Origin: Strongylocentrotus droebachiensis
Taxonomy: Eukaryota; Echinodermata; Echinoidea; Camarodonta; Strongylocentrotidae
Assembly (NCBI GenBank): GCA_035222895.1
Contig: JAVYIG010001813.1
Span: forward strand, 124,001 to 188,000
Direction of reading: 5' to 3'
Length of the DNA: 64,000 bases
The notes below the pieces were generated by a model that did not search any database, was not told the origin of the DNA, and saw nothing but the letters and a program-made list of their open reading frames with translations. Below, piece by piece: positions 12,401 to 26,100 of this stretch. Each line of letters opens with the position of its first letter. The first letter of the stretch is position 1. The position numbers and the translations under genes are program-made.

Positions 12401-15400
12401 AACTTTACAAATATTAGTACAATGAGATGCCCAAGACAGCTTCTCATCAATATGTAGCCCAAGAAACTTGGTGGAAGTTACTCTCACAACATTAACATCA
12501 TCAAAAAATACATTTCCAGGTACATCCTTTAGGGAGTTACTAAAAAACATATAGTTTGTCTTTTGAAGATTCAAGGACAACTTATTTGCATGAATCCACA
12601 AAATAACTTTTTTTAATTCAATATTAACTGTATCTAATAAAACTTCAGGGTTTTTATGAGAGAAAAATACACTTGAATCATCTGCAAAAAATATGAAAGA
12701 TAGTACATCAGATGAAAGATAAAAATCATTAATATATAATATAAAAAGAAGGGGGCCAAGAAGGGACCCCTGAGGGACCCCACAAGATATAGTTTGATGA
12801 CTTGAGTCAGTTCCATTTAATGATACATATTGTTTTCTGCCTGTTAAATAGCTCCTGAACCAACTAAGAGCGATGCCCCTCACTCCATAATATGACAATT
12901 TACTTATTAAAATTTCATGATCAACCGTATCAAACGCCTTAGAGAAATCCAAAAATATACCAATTGTATGAAGGTGATCATCTAGTGCTTGAGCAATTTT
13001 ATCAACAAAGTGTAAAATTGCATGTATAGTGGTGTGCTTTTCACGAAAGCCAAATTGGAATAATGAAAATATTTCAGTCTTTTTTAAAAATATCACTGTT
13101 CTATCATATATAAGTTTTTCTAAAAGCTTTGAAAAGGATGTCAATAATGAAATGGGTCTATAATTACTTAATGTTTGAGGATCACCCTTTTTAAATATTG
13201 GCACCACCTTAGCAATTTTCATTTGTCCTGGTACAATACCAGATAAGAAAGACAAATTATAAATATGAACAAGTGGTATCACAATTCCATGTATAATATC
13301 CTTAATTAATTCATTTTTTATGCCATCAAAGCCAGGACTCTTATTACTTTTAAGCGAACTCACAAGTTTAAACAATTCTATTTCATTTGTGGGCATTAAA
13401 AATAGGCTATCTATATTGGGTTCTTGCATAAACTCAATAAAACTTTTCTGACATCTAGGAATAGAGTCCTGAAGTTTCAGCCCGACATTACAAAAATAAT
13501 CATTAAAATTGTCCACAATAATTTGTCTATCTTCTACGGAACAACCATTCACATTTATACATTTGATATTTGTAGTTTTAACTGATGACTTAAAAAAACT
13601 TCTAATTACTTTCCATGTATTCTTAATATTATTAAATGTCATTTGAAATTGAGCAGAGTAATATTTTTTCTTAGCAACACGCAATACAGAAGTAAGAGTA
13701 TTTCTATAATTAGAATACTTTCTCCACAAAAAATCAGAGCTTCTCCTTTTATATTGATAATACAACTTATTTTTCTTAGTAATTGACCTTAATATTGATT
13801 TAGTTATCCATGGCATACGAGGAACTTTATTATAATTCTTCTTTTTATATTCAACCAGAGGAACATTCTCACCATACAACAACTTGAATTTATTAAAGAA
13901 ATTATCAAAAGCACTTTCAACATTTTGGTCTGAAAGAACATCATTCCAATCAGTTGCAATTAATGCCTCTCTCAATTTGGCAATATTTTCAGGAGTTCCT
14001 TTACGGACAGACGTGCGGCCTCTAGGCCCACAATTCAATTTCACCGAAGACAACATACAGTATACAGGAAAATGATCAGACATGTCAGATACTATAATTC
14101 CAGAGGGTGGATATGGTTGTACATTACAAAAAATATTGTCAATTAAAGTACTGGAAACTTCTGTTATTCTTGTTGGCTTAGTGATTAGGGGCAATAATGA
14201 GAAAGACATTAACATGTTTAGAAAAACATCAATTCGATTATCGTTATTACAAAGTAATAAATTCAAATTAAAGTCTCCCATAAGATAGAGTGACTTTCCA
14301 ACTAAAAGTGGATTGTCTAAAATTGACTGAATTTCATTTACAAAATCATTAAAGTTACCATTTGGGGGCCTATATACAACTCCTATAAAATGATTCTTTT
14401 GACCAGGGTTATCAATCTCAACAAAGATAGTTTCTATATGATCTGACATTATATCAAGATCGTGATGTATCTGGTATTCTAATTGGGAAGGAATATACAA
14501 AGCAACACCTCCTCCACGTCTACTTTGTCTATTGTTGGTCACAAGATTAAAACCAGAAATAGAAAAAAGGCTCCTATCGGCTTCACTCGTAAACCATGTC
14601 TCAGTGACACCAAGTATTACACGTCCTAGATTGATATTATCAATGAATCTTAACATTTTGTCAAAATTCTTACAAACACTACGCATATTTATATGAAGAA
14701 GAGTTGAGCCACTGTTCGCATGATTATATTTAGATGCCGTTTCAAAAAATTGATCTTCTGTATGATAATTACAATTAACATTAGGGATATCATAACCGTC
14801 ACATAAATTGCTCATATTGTCTTCATAAAATCTACAAATTTCATCATCCATTTGAGCCATATTGATACTGAATGTGCAACATTACATGAGAGTATTGTAT
14901 AGTAGGTGGCTGGCAATACAGACAAACATGCAAGAAAGGAGAAAATGTGACCAAAAAAAACTGCATAAGGTGAAATAAACTCATATTCAGCAATTCATGT
15001 AGGGTACTGAGAAAAGGGGAAACGGGAAAAGGAAACTGGGATAGACTCAGAAATGGGGAATGAAAAGAAGGGCAATGAAAAACAAGGAAAATTGTAACAT
15101 CAAGCATAGTGAAAAAAAACATAAAGTATATAAGATACAAGATACATAAAACAAAGCATGTCAACGAAGTACAAACTGTACATAAATAGCACACTTAAAA
15201 CCAGACATGGTTATCTGACCATGGCAAGACAATGTAGTTTCTAGTAAGTTCACTGTTAATTGTTCAAGTCTTCGAGAGAGTTGATCATCCTTTTTATATC
15301 TTTGCCGTTTGTGGCAGGGACAAGGGCAATAACTCGCCCATCCCTGGTCCACGCAGCCTTGACCCCTTTACTGTCCCGGGTCGCCTTCAGCAGCCTCGCG

Positions 15401-18400
15401 TTTTCTTTAGTTAAGTCCTCTTGAATCGACTTTCGTGTGCCGGCAAGCTTACGTCTGCTGGCCAGAACTTCACTTCTCTTCCTGTATGATTGGAATTTGA
15501 CAATAATTGGCGCAGGTGAATTGGCCTTTCCTGGATGTTTCGGCAGGACTCTCAGGCGATGACTTCTCTCGATGTCATGCTTTTCGAGACAAACACCAAG
15601 TGAGTCGTTCACCAGATGAATGACTTCCTGGTCAGTGACCTCATCCTGGCGCTCAGGGATCCCGAAGATACGAAGGCAGTTTCTCCGGGAGTACTGCTCC
15701 TGGGCATTAAGCTCTCTCTTCAGCAACTTAATTTGCTCATCTTTTCGGGATGAAGCAGCAACCAAGGTCTCCAGCTTCTTGCTAGCACTCTGGGCACCCA
15801 GAGATCAAAACTGTGAGCCCCCAGGATCAAAACCGTGTCGATGTGCTTTATTAGTGCCCTTTTATGAGGCATTAATCCCCATTACTGTCAGTTATGACTT
15901 AAGGACGTAGGTCCCCTAGTTGATTAGCATAGTAGCACACACATGCTTTAGCAGTCACGCAAAACAAACACTCCCCAATAATTGTCATTCAATAAAATCT
16001 GAGAATGTATCCTATTATCTAGATCTTTTAGGAATAAATCATTGTCAAAATCATTCAATAAATTGGGGTAAAAATAATTATTCCACCATTATGACCAACA
16101 GTGTACTTGTAATTTACGATGATGAGATTGAGGCATTGAGCATATGCCAGCCTCAGCAGATAAAGCTTGCATCTAAATAAAGATTATTTTCTTGTGAGAG
16201 GGGTGGCCAAATTGATCATGCCCTACCCTCGTCATTGCAGTAAAATAATACTACTAGGTCGAGCGTACTCGTACTGATTTGACAAGCCTTTTCCCTTCAG
16301 TCCTATTCTCCATGATCTTTGGGAGTTCCTGCCTTGGTGGACAGGTGTCTTTTTCTAACTGGTCAATGTAAGTCATTGCTGGGCGCCCTCTGGTGCGTTT
16401 GTGAAATGATTTCACTCTTGCTCCTCCAGCAGTGCCCACTAAAACGGAGGCGGCGGTCTCTCAGTCTGGCTGAGATCGGTGTAATGTCCCTATACAATTT
16501 TATATTGGTCACATGGTCCCTCCATTTGACATTTAGTGCTGCTCTCAAGAGTCTTGTATAGCAACCATCCAGTTGTTTTTCCAGGCTACTCGTCAATGTC
16601 TAGGCTTCTGATCCATAGAGCAGTATAGTTTCCACTGAAGCCCTAAAGAAACGGACTTTCAGTTTCATACCGAGGTTTGATTTCCAGATGGCTGTCAGCT
16701 TGTTCAAAGCTGTCTAGGCTTTTGCCTTTCGGATATTCGGATCTTGTTTTGACTGATCAACCCACGAGCCAAGGTTCTGAAAGTTTTGGACCTGCTTCAA
16801 CTTTGTCCTGTCAGCAGTACAAATCTCGCCTTCACGAAGGTTGCACAACATGAATTCTGTCTTAGTACTGTTCATTTGTAGACCGACTTGGCTTGCAGCA
16901 GACTTTACTTGTTCTGGGAGCTTCTGTGCCTTTTCCAGATTGTCTGAAATTAGTGCATATCATCAGCAAAGTCGGTACTTGTGATCATTACAGCAGGATA
17001 TTTGCTACTTTTCCCTTCCTGTAGGGTGAAGCCTAGATCCTCGAACCCTTCAGTAGCCATTCTAAGAGCATAATCCAATGCTATGGTGATAGCTATGGTG
17101 CTAAGGTATCTCCTTGAAGCACTCCTGCTAAGATGGTAAAGGATTCAGTCTCTCCATCTGGTGAACGCACTTGAGCTGTGGTATCCTTGTACATCACCCC
17201 TACTGCTGTAACTATTGTGCGGGGTATTCCGTAGGCTCCTAAGGTCTCTAACATCTTCTTCCTATTGATTGAATCGAACGCCTTCTTAAAATCCACGAAT
17301 GTAAGCACTGCTGTCAGATGCTTTGCTTTAATACCTTCCACCAGTCTTCGCAAAGAATTTGCGCTACTGTAGATCTTCCTGACATAGCCTGAGTATGCAC
17401 ATAGTAAGTCTTTCCATTGTAGTTGGAATGGTTTCAGAGCTCTTAGCATGTACATGTGCCTATTTGCGTTACGCACCATGTTATCGACATGGCTGTTCCA
17501 TTTTAGATCTGTCCGTAGTAGTATCCCCAGGGTTTTGATGAATTGCACCTCATCATGGGTCTGGTCCCCAAGACTTAAATTAATTGGAGGGAGTTGAGTT
17601 TTTCCAAAGTTTACTCTCATTACATGATATTTACTGGTATTAAGCTGCATGGCGTTGTTTTTGCACCATGTGTTGTATGTCATCAACGTATATTCAATGC
17701 TCCAATTTTGAGGATGCCAATGCGTCGTTGATGAGGACTAGGAACAAGATCGGGCCTAAGTGTTTCCCCTGTGGGACGCCCGCGTTCACTGGAGCCCAGG
17801 TAGACATGGCACCTTGGTAGCGAACACACTGGGTGCGACCAGTCAGAAAGTTAGAAATCCAAGGTACAAGTGAGGGACAAGACACAAGGTGGATCATTTC
17901 CCTGCCGCACGTACGTGCGTGCACATGGTCCCTGGTCTTCGGTCTTCGTTTTCCAAACACCCGCGTAAAGTGTGCAGTTTGGGAAATATTTGTTTCTATA
18001 GATATGTGGTCGAGTATGTACCGCCCAAGGAAAATAAAAGCGTATTTTGAATCATGAAAGTCAGTATATCGGAACTCTAGTAATCTTTTTCCAACTGTTT
18101 TTTTTTTTTTTTTTTTTTTTTTTTTGGGGGGGGGGGGGGGGGCAAAAGACCGAGTGTAATTTTATCATCTTGTCTAGCGAGGGATACGATTAGAACAAAT
18201 TCATACGTCCTTATGTTAAGAATAGCACTTGCCCCTTACCTCGAATTTGGGGGCCTTTTGAGATAGAGTATGTCGATTGCAAGAAGTACTGCACCGATTA
18301 ATTTCCGAGGGATCATCATGACAGAGAATTAGTATTTCGAAGTTTCAAATTTTACAATTTAGAGCCAAAGATAGTGCATTATTGTTGTATAGGCCTACAT

Positions 18401-21400
18401 CAACATTATTTCACGTCATTTACTTTAAAACTCTCTGCCTTCAGATGGTGCTCATTGAGGGGGTCAAAATCGATTATTAGTACCTGAACCAAAGAACAAA
18501 CAAAAAGTCAGATGATTGCATTTTGAAGTCTAGTATTTTCTCAATGATATGAAGAGGTGTTCTTTATGCTGCAAAGGGGCACAAACCATTTAGCCTTCCC
18601 CTTAATCATGTTAATTGACGGCAAATATAGGCCTTCGAGATTAACGCCTCTGGAATACATGGTATATGCAACGTACACCCACATATATTTATATATATAT
18701 TTGATATTTGGCGTGTATAATGTAAATTATAAACTAAAGTACAATACGGAAAGAAGAGTGAAACTGCATTTCAGACCACTTAAAACAAAAAGATTTATTG
18801 AAGATTTTTTTTTTTTTTATCTTTTAGGCGCAAGAAGTATTTCCCCTCCATTGATAAATGGTAGCACCCCCCCCCCCCATTGTCAGGTGCTTATTATAGA
18901 CATTATGTTTGTTTACAGCGCTAACAAACACTACATATTCTAACATTCGATGGAGCGAGCGACTGAGAGATGAAATGTTCGGGCATGGTGGCTCAGAGGT
19001 CAGAGCGTCCGCCTCATGAACGGGAGGTCATGGGTTCGAACCCCAGCCGAGTCATACCAAAGACTTATAACAATGGGATCGTCTGCCTTCTAGCTAGGTG
19101 CTCAGCATATTAGATTGGTGAAGGGTAGTAATAACATATAATGTTATGCAGGGGCCCGCTGGAAGAGCAGTTTCATAACTGAAGTGGCTACCCTGGGTAA
19201 ATAAAACGTTATTATTATTATTATATGTAGAAGCTGTGCATGTTACGACACTAAGAACGATTATATTATACAATTTCTTTTCATTGAGGTAGCCTCAAGT
19301 AGCGGGCGGGTTGCAGAATCAAATTGTATCCATATTTTTATCATTAATCATCACCACGTGAATAAAAATGATTTTGAATCGGTGTATTTTCTGATTTTTT
19401 TTCTTCAGCCCGTCTAATTCTGAATTTCACCAACAATGGATCCAGGACATAAAGGGGATTACAGGTGAGTTTATCTGTAATCCTTAATGGTAGGTAGGAC
19501 AATATTCTGAGGACATTAAGTATGTTCCCGCTGAAAACAAGGAATCTAACGGGAATTTTTTTCGTTCACTTTGTAAATTAAATACGTTTCCCTTCATGTG
19601 CATGCTCATACTTACCTGTTCTTGTGTAGGGTAACCCGACACATGCTCCGCCGACGATTGCTCCGCCGACATTTACTCCGCAAAACACGACAATTGCTCC
19701 GCGACATTTGCTCCGCGACATTTGCTCCGCCGACAATTGCTCCGCCGACATTTGCTCCGCCGACATTTGCTCCGCCGACATTTGCTCCGCCAACATTTGC
19801 ATCGCCGACAATTGCTCCGTCGACAATTGCTCCGCCGAAATTTGCTCCGCCGACAATTGCTCCGCAAAAAGCGACAATTGCTCCGGTGACAAATGCTCCT
19901 CGAACGACAGTTGCTCCGCCGACAGTTGCTCCGCCTGAAGCGACACTTGCTCCGGTGACATTTGCTCCGCCGACAATTGCTCCGCCGACATTTGCTCCGC
20001 GACATTTGCTCCACCGACAATTGCTCCGCCGACATTTGCTCCGCCGACAATTGCTCCGCCGACATTTGCTCCGCTCAAAAAGTGCCCCGTAAAATACAAA
20101 AGCTACTACGACAATAATTGTTGCTCCTCCCCAAACGTACCCCGTCAAAGACAATGCTCCGCCGACAATAAAATTGCTCTCTGATCCAAAAGTGCGGCCT
20201 CGTTGAAGACATGCATGAATGCTGCTCTGACAATTAGTGCAATTAATGCTCAGCCGTTTTTGCTTTTCCCCATAATGTTTGATTTAAAAAAAAAAAAAAT
20301 CAATTTGTAGCTCCTTATGCAAGTTCTCCGGCGAAAGATAATTACTCCGCTCAAAATCTGTTTCATGTATTACTCATTAGCTGATCCAAAGCTCAAGGCA
20401 ATCTTTCTCTCTCTCTCTTTTGCTCCTCCTTTTCATTTTCACACCCTTTTCTTGTCTTCTTAGCTCTTTTCTTTCCTCTCATGCTATTAGTCTTCTTGCA
20501 TTTTCATCACTTCTTCTCTTCTCCCCCTCTCGAGTTCTATTTCTCTCGTGAAATTGTAACTTAATGTAGTACATGTAGTAGCCTACATTATTGTTTAGAA
20601 TAATATTTTAAATAATATTTAGTCCGTTTTCTATAGGTTTCTTTCCTTCAGTTAAGCGCTTTACTAAAGATATATAAATAGTGTGTAAAACACCCTGTCT
20701 CATTCGAGTACTTTGTTTTCACTGACTTTAAGGGACTCACGGAACCACCGGAAGAAGAGCAATTGGCTTATCATGAAGAACTAACATCAAACTGCAACTA
20801 AATGATTTGTATAAATGGGAATAAGCAGAAAGGCTGCCATCTAATTTTCCGGCCGTCTGAATGGGTTCTCTTCTTTACGCATAAGTGCCCTTCAAAGCTT
20901 ATTTTGATCCCTCCCCTGTTGTTCTCTAGAACTTCCATGATGACCTAGTAAATTGTATAATGCTTTACTTGCAGATGGTTTACCTAGTAAGATGCATGTG
21001 CTTGCTTGCATTGAGGTCAGGTCTTACATATTGATAAGCTGTTTTAAATTAACTAGGAGATATGCGCGTATTGGGGAATGTGGCTTGCTGCTCTACTTTA
21101 AAAAAAAAAAACCTCCCACGACATGTAATGAGTGTTTAGTGTACATTATATGGGACGTACAGTGTTAGATGGAAAGTTATTTCAGTATATTCGAAATAAC
21201 TTTTAGGTAACTCCTTTTTCCTCCCACATTCATTCATTTCATTTCATCTACATTATCTCATGAAATGCATTCAGAAAATGAAGGAAAAAAAAACGAAATT
21301 AACCCGTGAAAAAAAAATATTGTCGGCGAAGCATTGATCGTAGTATTAGTAGCATTTGTATTTTATGGGACACTTTTTTGGGCAGAGCAAATGTCACCGG

Positions 21401-23105
21401 AGCAAGTGTCGCTTCATGCGGAGCAAATGTCGTCGGAGCAAATGTCGTCGAAGCAAATGTCGTCGAAGCAAATGTCACCGGAGCAATTGTCGCTTCATGT
21501 GGAGCAATTGTCGGCGGAGCAAATTTCGTTCGAGGAGCATTTGTCACCGGAGCAATTGTCGCGTTTTGCGGAGCAATTGTCGGCGGAGCAATTGTCGGCG
21601 GAGCAAATGTCGGCGGAGCAATTGTCGGCGGAGCATCTGTTGGCGGAGCAATTGTCGGCGGAGCAAATGTCGGCGGAGCAAATGTCGGTGGAGCAAGTGT
21701 CGGCGGAGCATTTGACGTCGGAGCAAATGTCGCGGAGCAAATGTCGCGGAGCAATTGTCGCGTTTTGCGGAGTAAATGTCGGCGGAGCAATCGTCGGCGG
21801 AGTATGTGTCATGGAACCTGTAGGGTAGGCCTATGTCACATGAGAGGCATATGGATTACAATATTTCCTCAATAATGTAATTTCGATAATTATGGCAGTC
21901 ATTGAAATGTTTGGACAAGTTTCAATTGTTCTTCTAGGCTTGATATGCATGCACATCATGTCATCGCTTTGTTATTAACCGTATAATATCGGTGATTTTC
22001 AGGATTTTGTATTTCGAGACAGTCCTGCTGATTCGTTTGGAACATGCATGGTGATTATTATGTACCGTTCCAACAAAACATCTACACCCGCTCCCCCATG
22101 TCCACATGGTTGACGTTAATAACCAGACTATGGATCTAAGACCATGATCTTGCAATCAACAGCCAACTATTTGAATATAAAAATGATGGAATGATTCTGA
22201 CGTGATATTGTACATATATTAAGCATAATTCAAAGTTACTGTACACTCTAAGAAAAAAGGTTGCAAAAAAGGGTGCAAAAAAAGAGTTTGCACCCTTCCC
22301 ACAAAAATGAACCCTATCGACCAAAAAACAGTGCAAAATAAAAGTTTGCATATTGCATGCATATTAATGATTACTTTACACGTGCTCACATACAAATACA
22401 TTTATCATGATTTGTCAAGCAAATTATGACAATGCACATCAACTTTGTGATGTGTATTTTCTTCGGCAATCATTAACAATTAGATTATTTTGTCTGATCA
22501 TGTTACAATTACATTCACGTTTTAGCAATAGATATATTGATTATATGATTACTAACCAAGAAACAACATGCATGTTTAATATGTATTTGTGTTCAAGCAA
22601 ATTTCACAAGTATTCCTCGAGTATGGGTGCAGGATTGCACCTTTTAAAGGGTGCAGGATTGAACCCCTAAAGGTGCTGTTATTGCATCGGTTTGCACCCT
22701 AATGGAGCAGGATTGAATCATAAAGGGTACTAACATGTCCCCTAAAAGGTTCAATCTGGCTCCCTTTTAAATGGTGCAGGATTTAACCCCTAAAGGTGCT
22801 GCCAGTGTTGCATCGGTTTGCACCCCTAAAGGTGCATACTTGCACCATTTTTTCTTAGTGTGTAGTATCTTCCACTTATCTGCTTAAATATTATACCATA
22901 CGATTTGGTGCGTAATATACATATTTTTTTGTAGGGGACACAGTTTTTTAATCATTAGCCGAGTCACGGGGTGATTAGAGTTAAACACAATAATGACAAT
23001 GCTTGTCATAGTTCTAAATGTATTTCTATCTCGGGACTTTCTACGTTTACTCCTCAGTCCAGCTATTTGGCAGTCTCCTAACCTCTGCATCTCCCTTTCT
23101 CTGTT

Positions 23106-23136
<31 letters not shown>

Positions 23137-26100
23137 ACCTTCCTCGCTAACTCTCTCACTCAATTTCGCAAGTCATTTGTATAACCCTTAATGTGGTGGT
23201 ATATTGTATGTCACACAACGAAGTCAATAAGAATACTAACAAACACGAACAGGGATGAATCGAGCATTGCAGATTCTCTCATTCTTTGGTGTCAAAATAC
23301 AACCCCCCCCCAAAAAAAAAAAAAAAAAAAAAATCAAAAAAAAATCGATTGGTGGATATGTGTGTTGTATAAATAAACCATTAAATCATCATAACTTTCA
23401 GTGTATTCTCGATTAAATTTAATATGTGTGTACTGGACAGGTTGCCCTCCTCTCTGTGGCGTGATCGGTGGAAGTGAACCTATTGAGGGGACAACAAATA
23501 ACCTAAAGAAGCACGGGGTAACTGACATCTATGTCGTACATAACCCTGATGACATTCTCTCAGATCGGGGAAGAGTTGCAGTGGCTTGACCTCCTACATG
23601 GATGCCTCTGTGTAGCTGACGGAGTGACTCTATACAGCAATCCATCATTCGAGAAGACTTGTAAGCAAGAGAGAGAAGAGGCCAAAACAGCAAGAAAGAG
23701 GCACGAAGAAGAAAACAGAGAGCAAGAAGATACAAAGAAGTTACTTCACAGAAGAATTACTGACTTCAACGAGTCCCGTGCAAGTCGCGAAGGCATAGTC
23801 AGTGAAAGTGCAAGCCTAAAAGATACCATGAAGGTTGAACAAGAAAGGCGAGACAAAAGTGAAAGGGCTTTGTCGGAAAATGAGAAAAGAGCCAAACTGG
23901 TTTTGGAGATGTACAAGCAGAGCGAGATAGAATTGAAGAAGAAACTAAAATCAAAGGATCTGCGTATCGAAACATTGGCTGAAAACTTACAAAGATCAGA
24001 AAAGACGGCAAGCCTTAAAATTGAGCGACTAGACACCGAAAATGAAGAAATGACGAAGAATCTGGAGTCCAAGCAACAACGCGTAGACACTTTGACAGAA
24101 ATCGTAGGGGAGAAAGAGCGAAACGAGACAACTCTAAGGCAGCACGTCGAAGAATTAAAGAAAGGAAGAGAGGAAGACAGAGCAGGATTTGAGAAGGAAA
24201 AACAGTCAATAGAATTAAGCTGGAAGAAGGAGCTCGACACTAAGGAAAAGCGTATGGAGCAACTTGAGCGTGAGACCTGGAAGCTGAGAACCAAAATTCA
24301 ACTAGAAAGTGAGATACGATCAGCAAAGCAGAAGAAGAAAGCAGAGACACATCAATGGAATTTCATTCGCTGGATGACTCCTGGAAAACAAGCTCAGGGG
24401 GGTAAGACTGGTTGGCACTATTGTTCTTGAGTCTCTTTACCCTACCAAGTCAATCTATTTATGTTATACTCTCTGCATTACCTTAAGCCTTCGGATTTTA
24501 TTGTTTATAAATGTGTATATGTTATATCTCATCACACCGTTATATTGTCTATGAAGGGAAGAAAATAGCCAGTGGGCTTGAAAATGTGATTAGCATATGT
24601 ATGGCATTATTATGTGATGTTACGATTCGATTATTTATGTTTACTTATGTTTTAAAAAGAAATTTAAATTTACTGCAGTAATACCACAACCGATCTGGGA
24701 ATATAAAATGTTCATTAGTTATAACTGGATTATTTCAATCTAATCAACTTGTTCTACATTCATGACAGGAATAACGTCCTCTGGAGATAATTCCAGGGGA
24801 GAATTCTATCAATCAGAAAGGAGCAATGCACCACAAGCAGAGTAAGTTGAAACACTTGGAGATATAATTTTGTTTACTTTTCTGATAGCTTTAAGTTATC
24901 TAAACGTCAGCAGTTGTCGATTTACTACACTGGTTTATAAAAATATCGTAAAATCTATGGTGTACTTTTTTTTAAATTTGAACAACAACTTTATCATTTC
25001 TTCCTATTCTTCTTCCTCTCCTTCAACTCCATCTTTTTGTTTATCATGATTTTCTTTTTCTTTTTTCGTCTTCTTCTCATGTTTTTTTCTTCTCCTCCAC
25101 CTCCTCCTCTTTCTCCTTCTTCTTTAACCTTCTCGTCCTTATTATCTATTTCTTCTCCGTTTCCTTCTTCTTCCACTACTACTTTTTCTTCTACTTTTTT
25201 TTCTACTTGATCTTCTTCTTCTTCTTTGTCTTCTTTGTCTTCTTGTTATAAGTGTTTACTCATATTACTTCCTTGAAATTTGGTGACATCCTTCTGCAAC
25301 CAAAACGAGGTATTGAGCTACGTTTAATTTCTTTCGATATTTCTAGCATGCATATTGTGGTTGGTGCTGCGTTTTTCTATCATGACAGGTTTATAATACA
25401 TATATACCTGTATTTGCCAACACAAAAGGAAAATAGACATTTGATTTTTTTTTCTAATATACTGTTTTTTGTTAAACATCTCAGGGAGGAACCAACCAAT
25501 GATGAGTTTGCAGACATCTTGAAGCAGATAGCTCACGATCTTTCCGATGAGACCCAAATCGATAGCTTGGGTAGTCAGTTAGGAATCATACAGGGTGACA
25601 TAGCGAGAGCTCTCAAGACCAACATGATATACGAACAGGTCACCAGTAGAGGAACCCATCTCATGCTGATACAATGGAGAGAAGGTGTGTCCAGGGAAGA
25701 TGAACGGATCGAACTGAGGAGGGCGCTTATGGCTGCCAAGTTGTTAGACCTTGCTGACCACTATTTACCACAAGGTAAGGTCATAATATAATTTGCTTAC
25801 TTATTTGATTTAATTTGTGCTATAAATAATAAATAACGGCAATTCATTTCTTACTAGGACAAAGGACAACATATTGTTAATCCGTCATAATTATGTTGAT
25901 TCAGTTTTCATGTGCCTGATGATTCCCACTTGAAAAGTTAACATGTGACATTAATAAGGGTAAACATGTTTATCTTTGCGTGGTTGTCTGCATGTCGTTT
26001 TTCAGATTGTTTTACTTCACTTTCATTTCATTTTATTTTTCAACTTGAATTTGGTGGGGGGGGGGGGGGGTCACTTAAAGGATACGATTTATCATTGATT

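Larger units (their letters stand above)
11266..15784 (-). mobile_element. Near-complete APE-type LINE (CR1/jockey group), nested
   Basis: Minus-strand element with partial ORF1 (15256-15765), an about 400-bp inter-ORF spacer, intact ORF2 (11858-14860) and an A-rich/poly-G-containing 3' region (11266-11857). It is flanked by inverted arms of one foldback element, so it inserted into that element. ORF1 runs into the right arm at about 15785, so the LINE is slightly 5' truncated. It lies antisense in intron 2 of gene A. Confidence 0.75.

Noticed and set aside
18974..19060. Functional tRNA gene (also 60935-61018, minus strand)
   Set aside because: A and B boxes are present, but an acceptor-stem closure is not evident and both are followed by long SINE bodies; they are SINE heads.
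19578..20154. Long open frames (120-180 aa) on both strands with five-residue repeats (SAEQM, GGANV, APPTF, CSADI), also at 21299-21875
   Set aside because: All arise from one 15-bp minisatellite unit without stop codons in any frame. There are no splice signals, unique domain sequence or start context, so they are not pentapeptide-repeat proteins.
19628..20180. CRISPR array
   Set aside because: The repeats are contiguous 15-mers without unique spacers, in a eukaryotic intron, with no cas genes.
23401..23589. Separate small protein ending at 23589
   Set aside because: It is the pre-frameshift part of gene A exon 4 preceded by intron sequence; the homologous stretch in gene B is continuous with the coiled coil.
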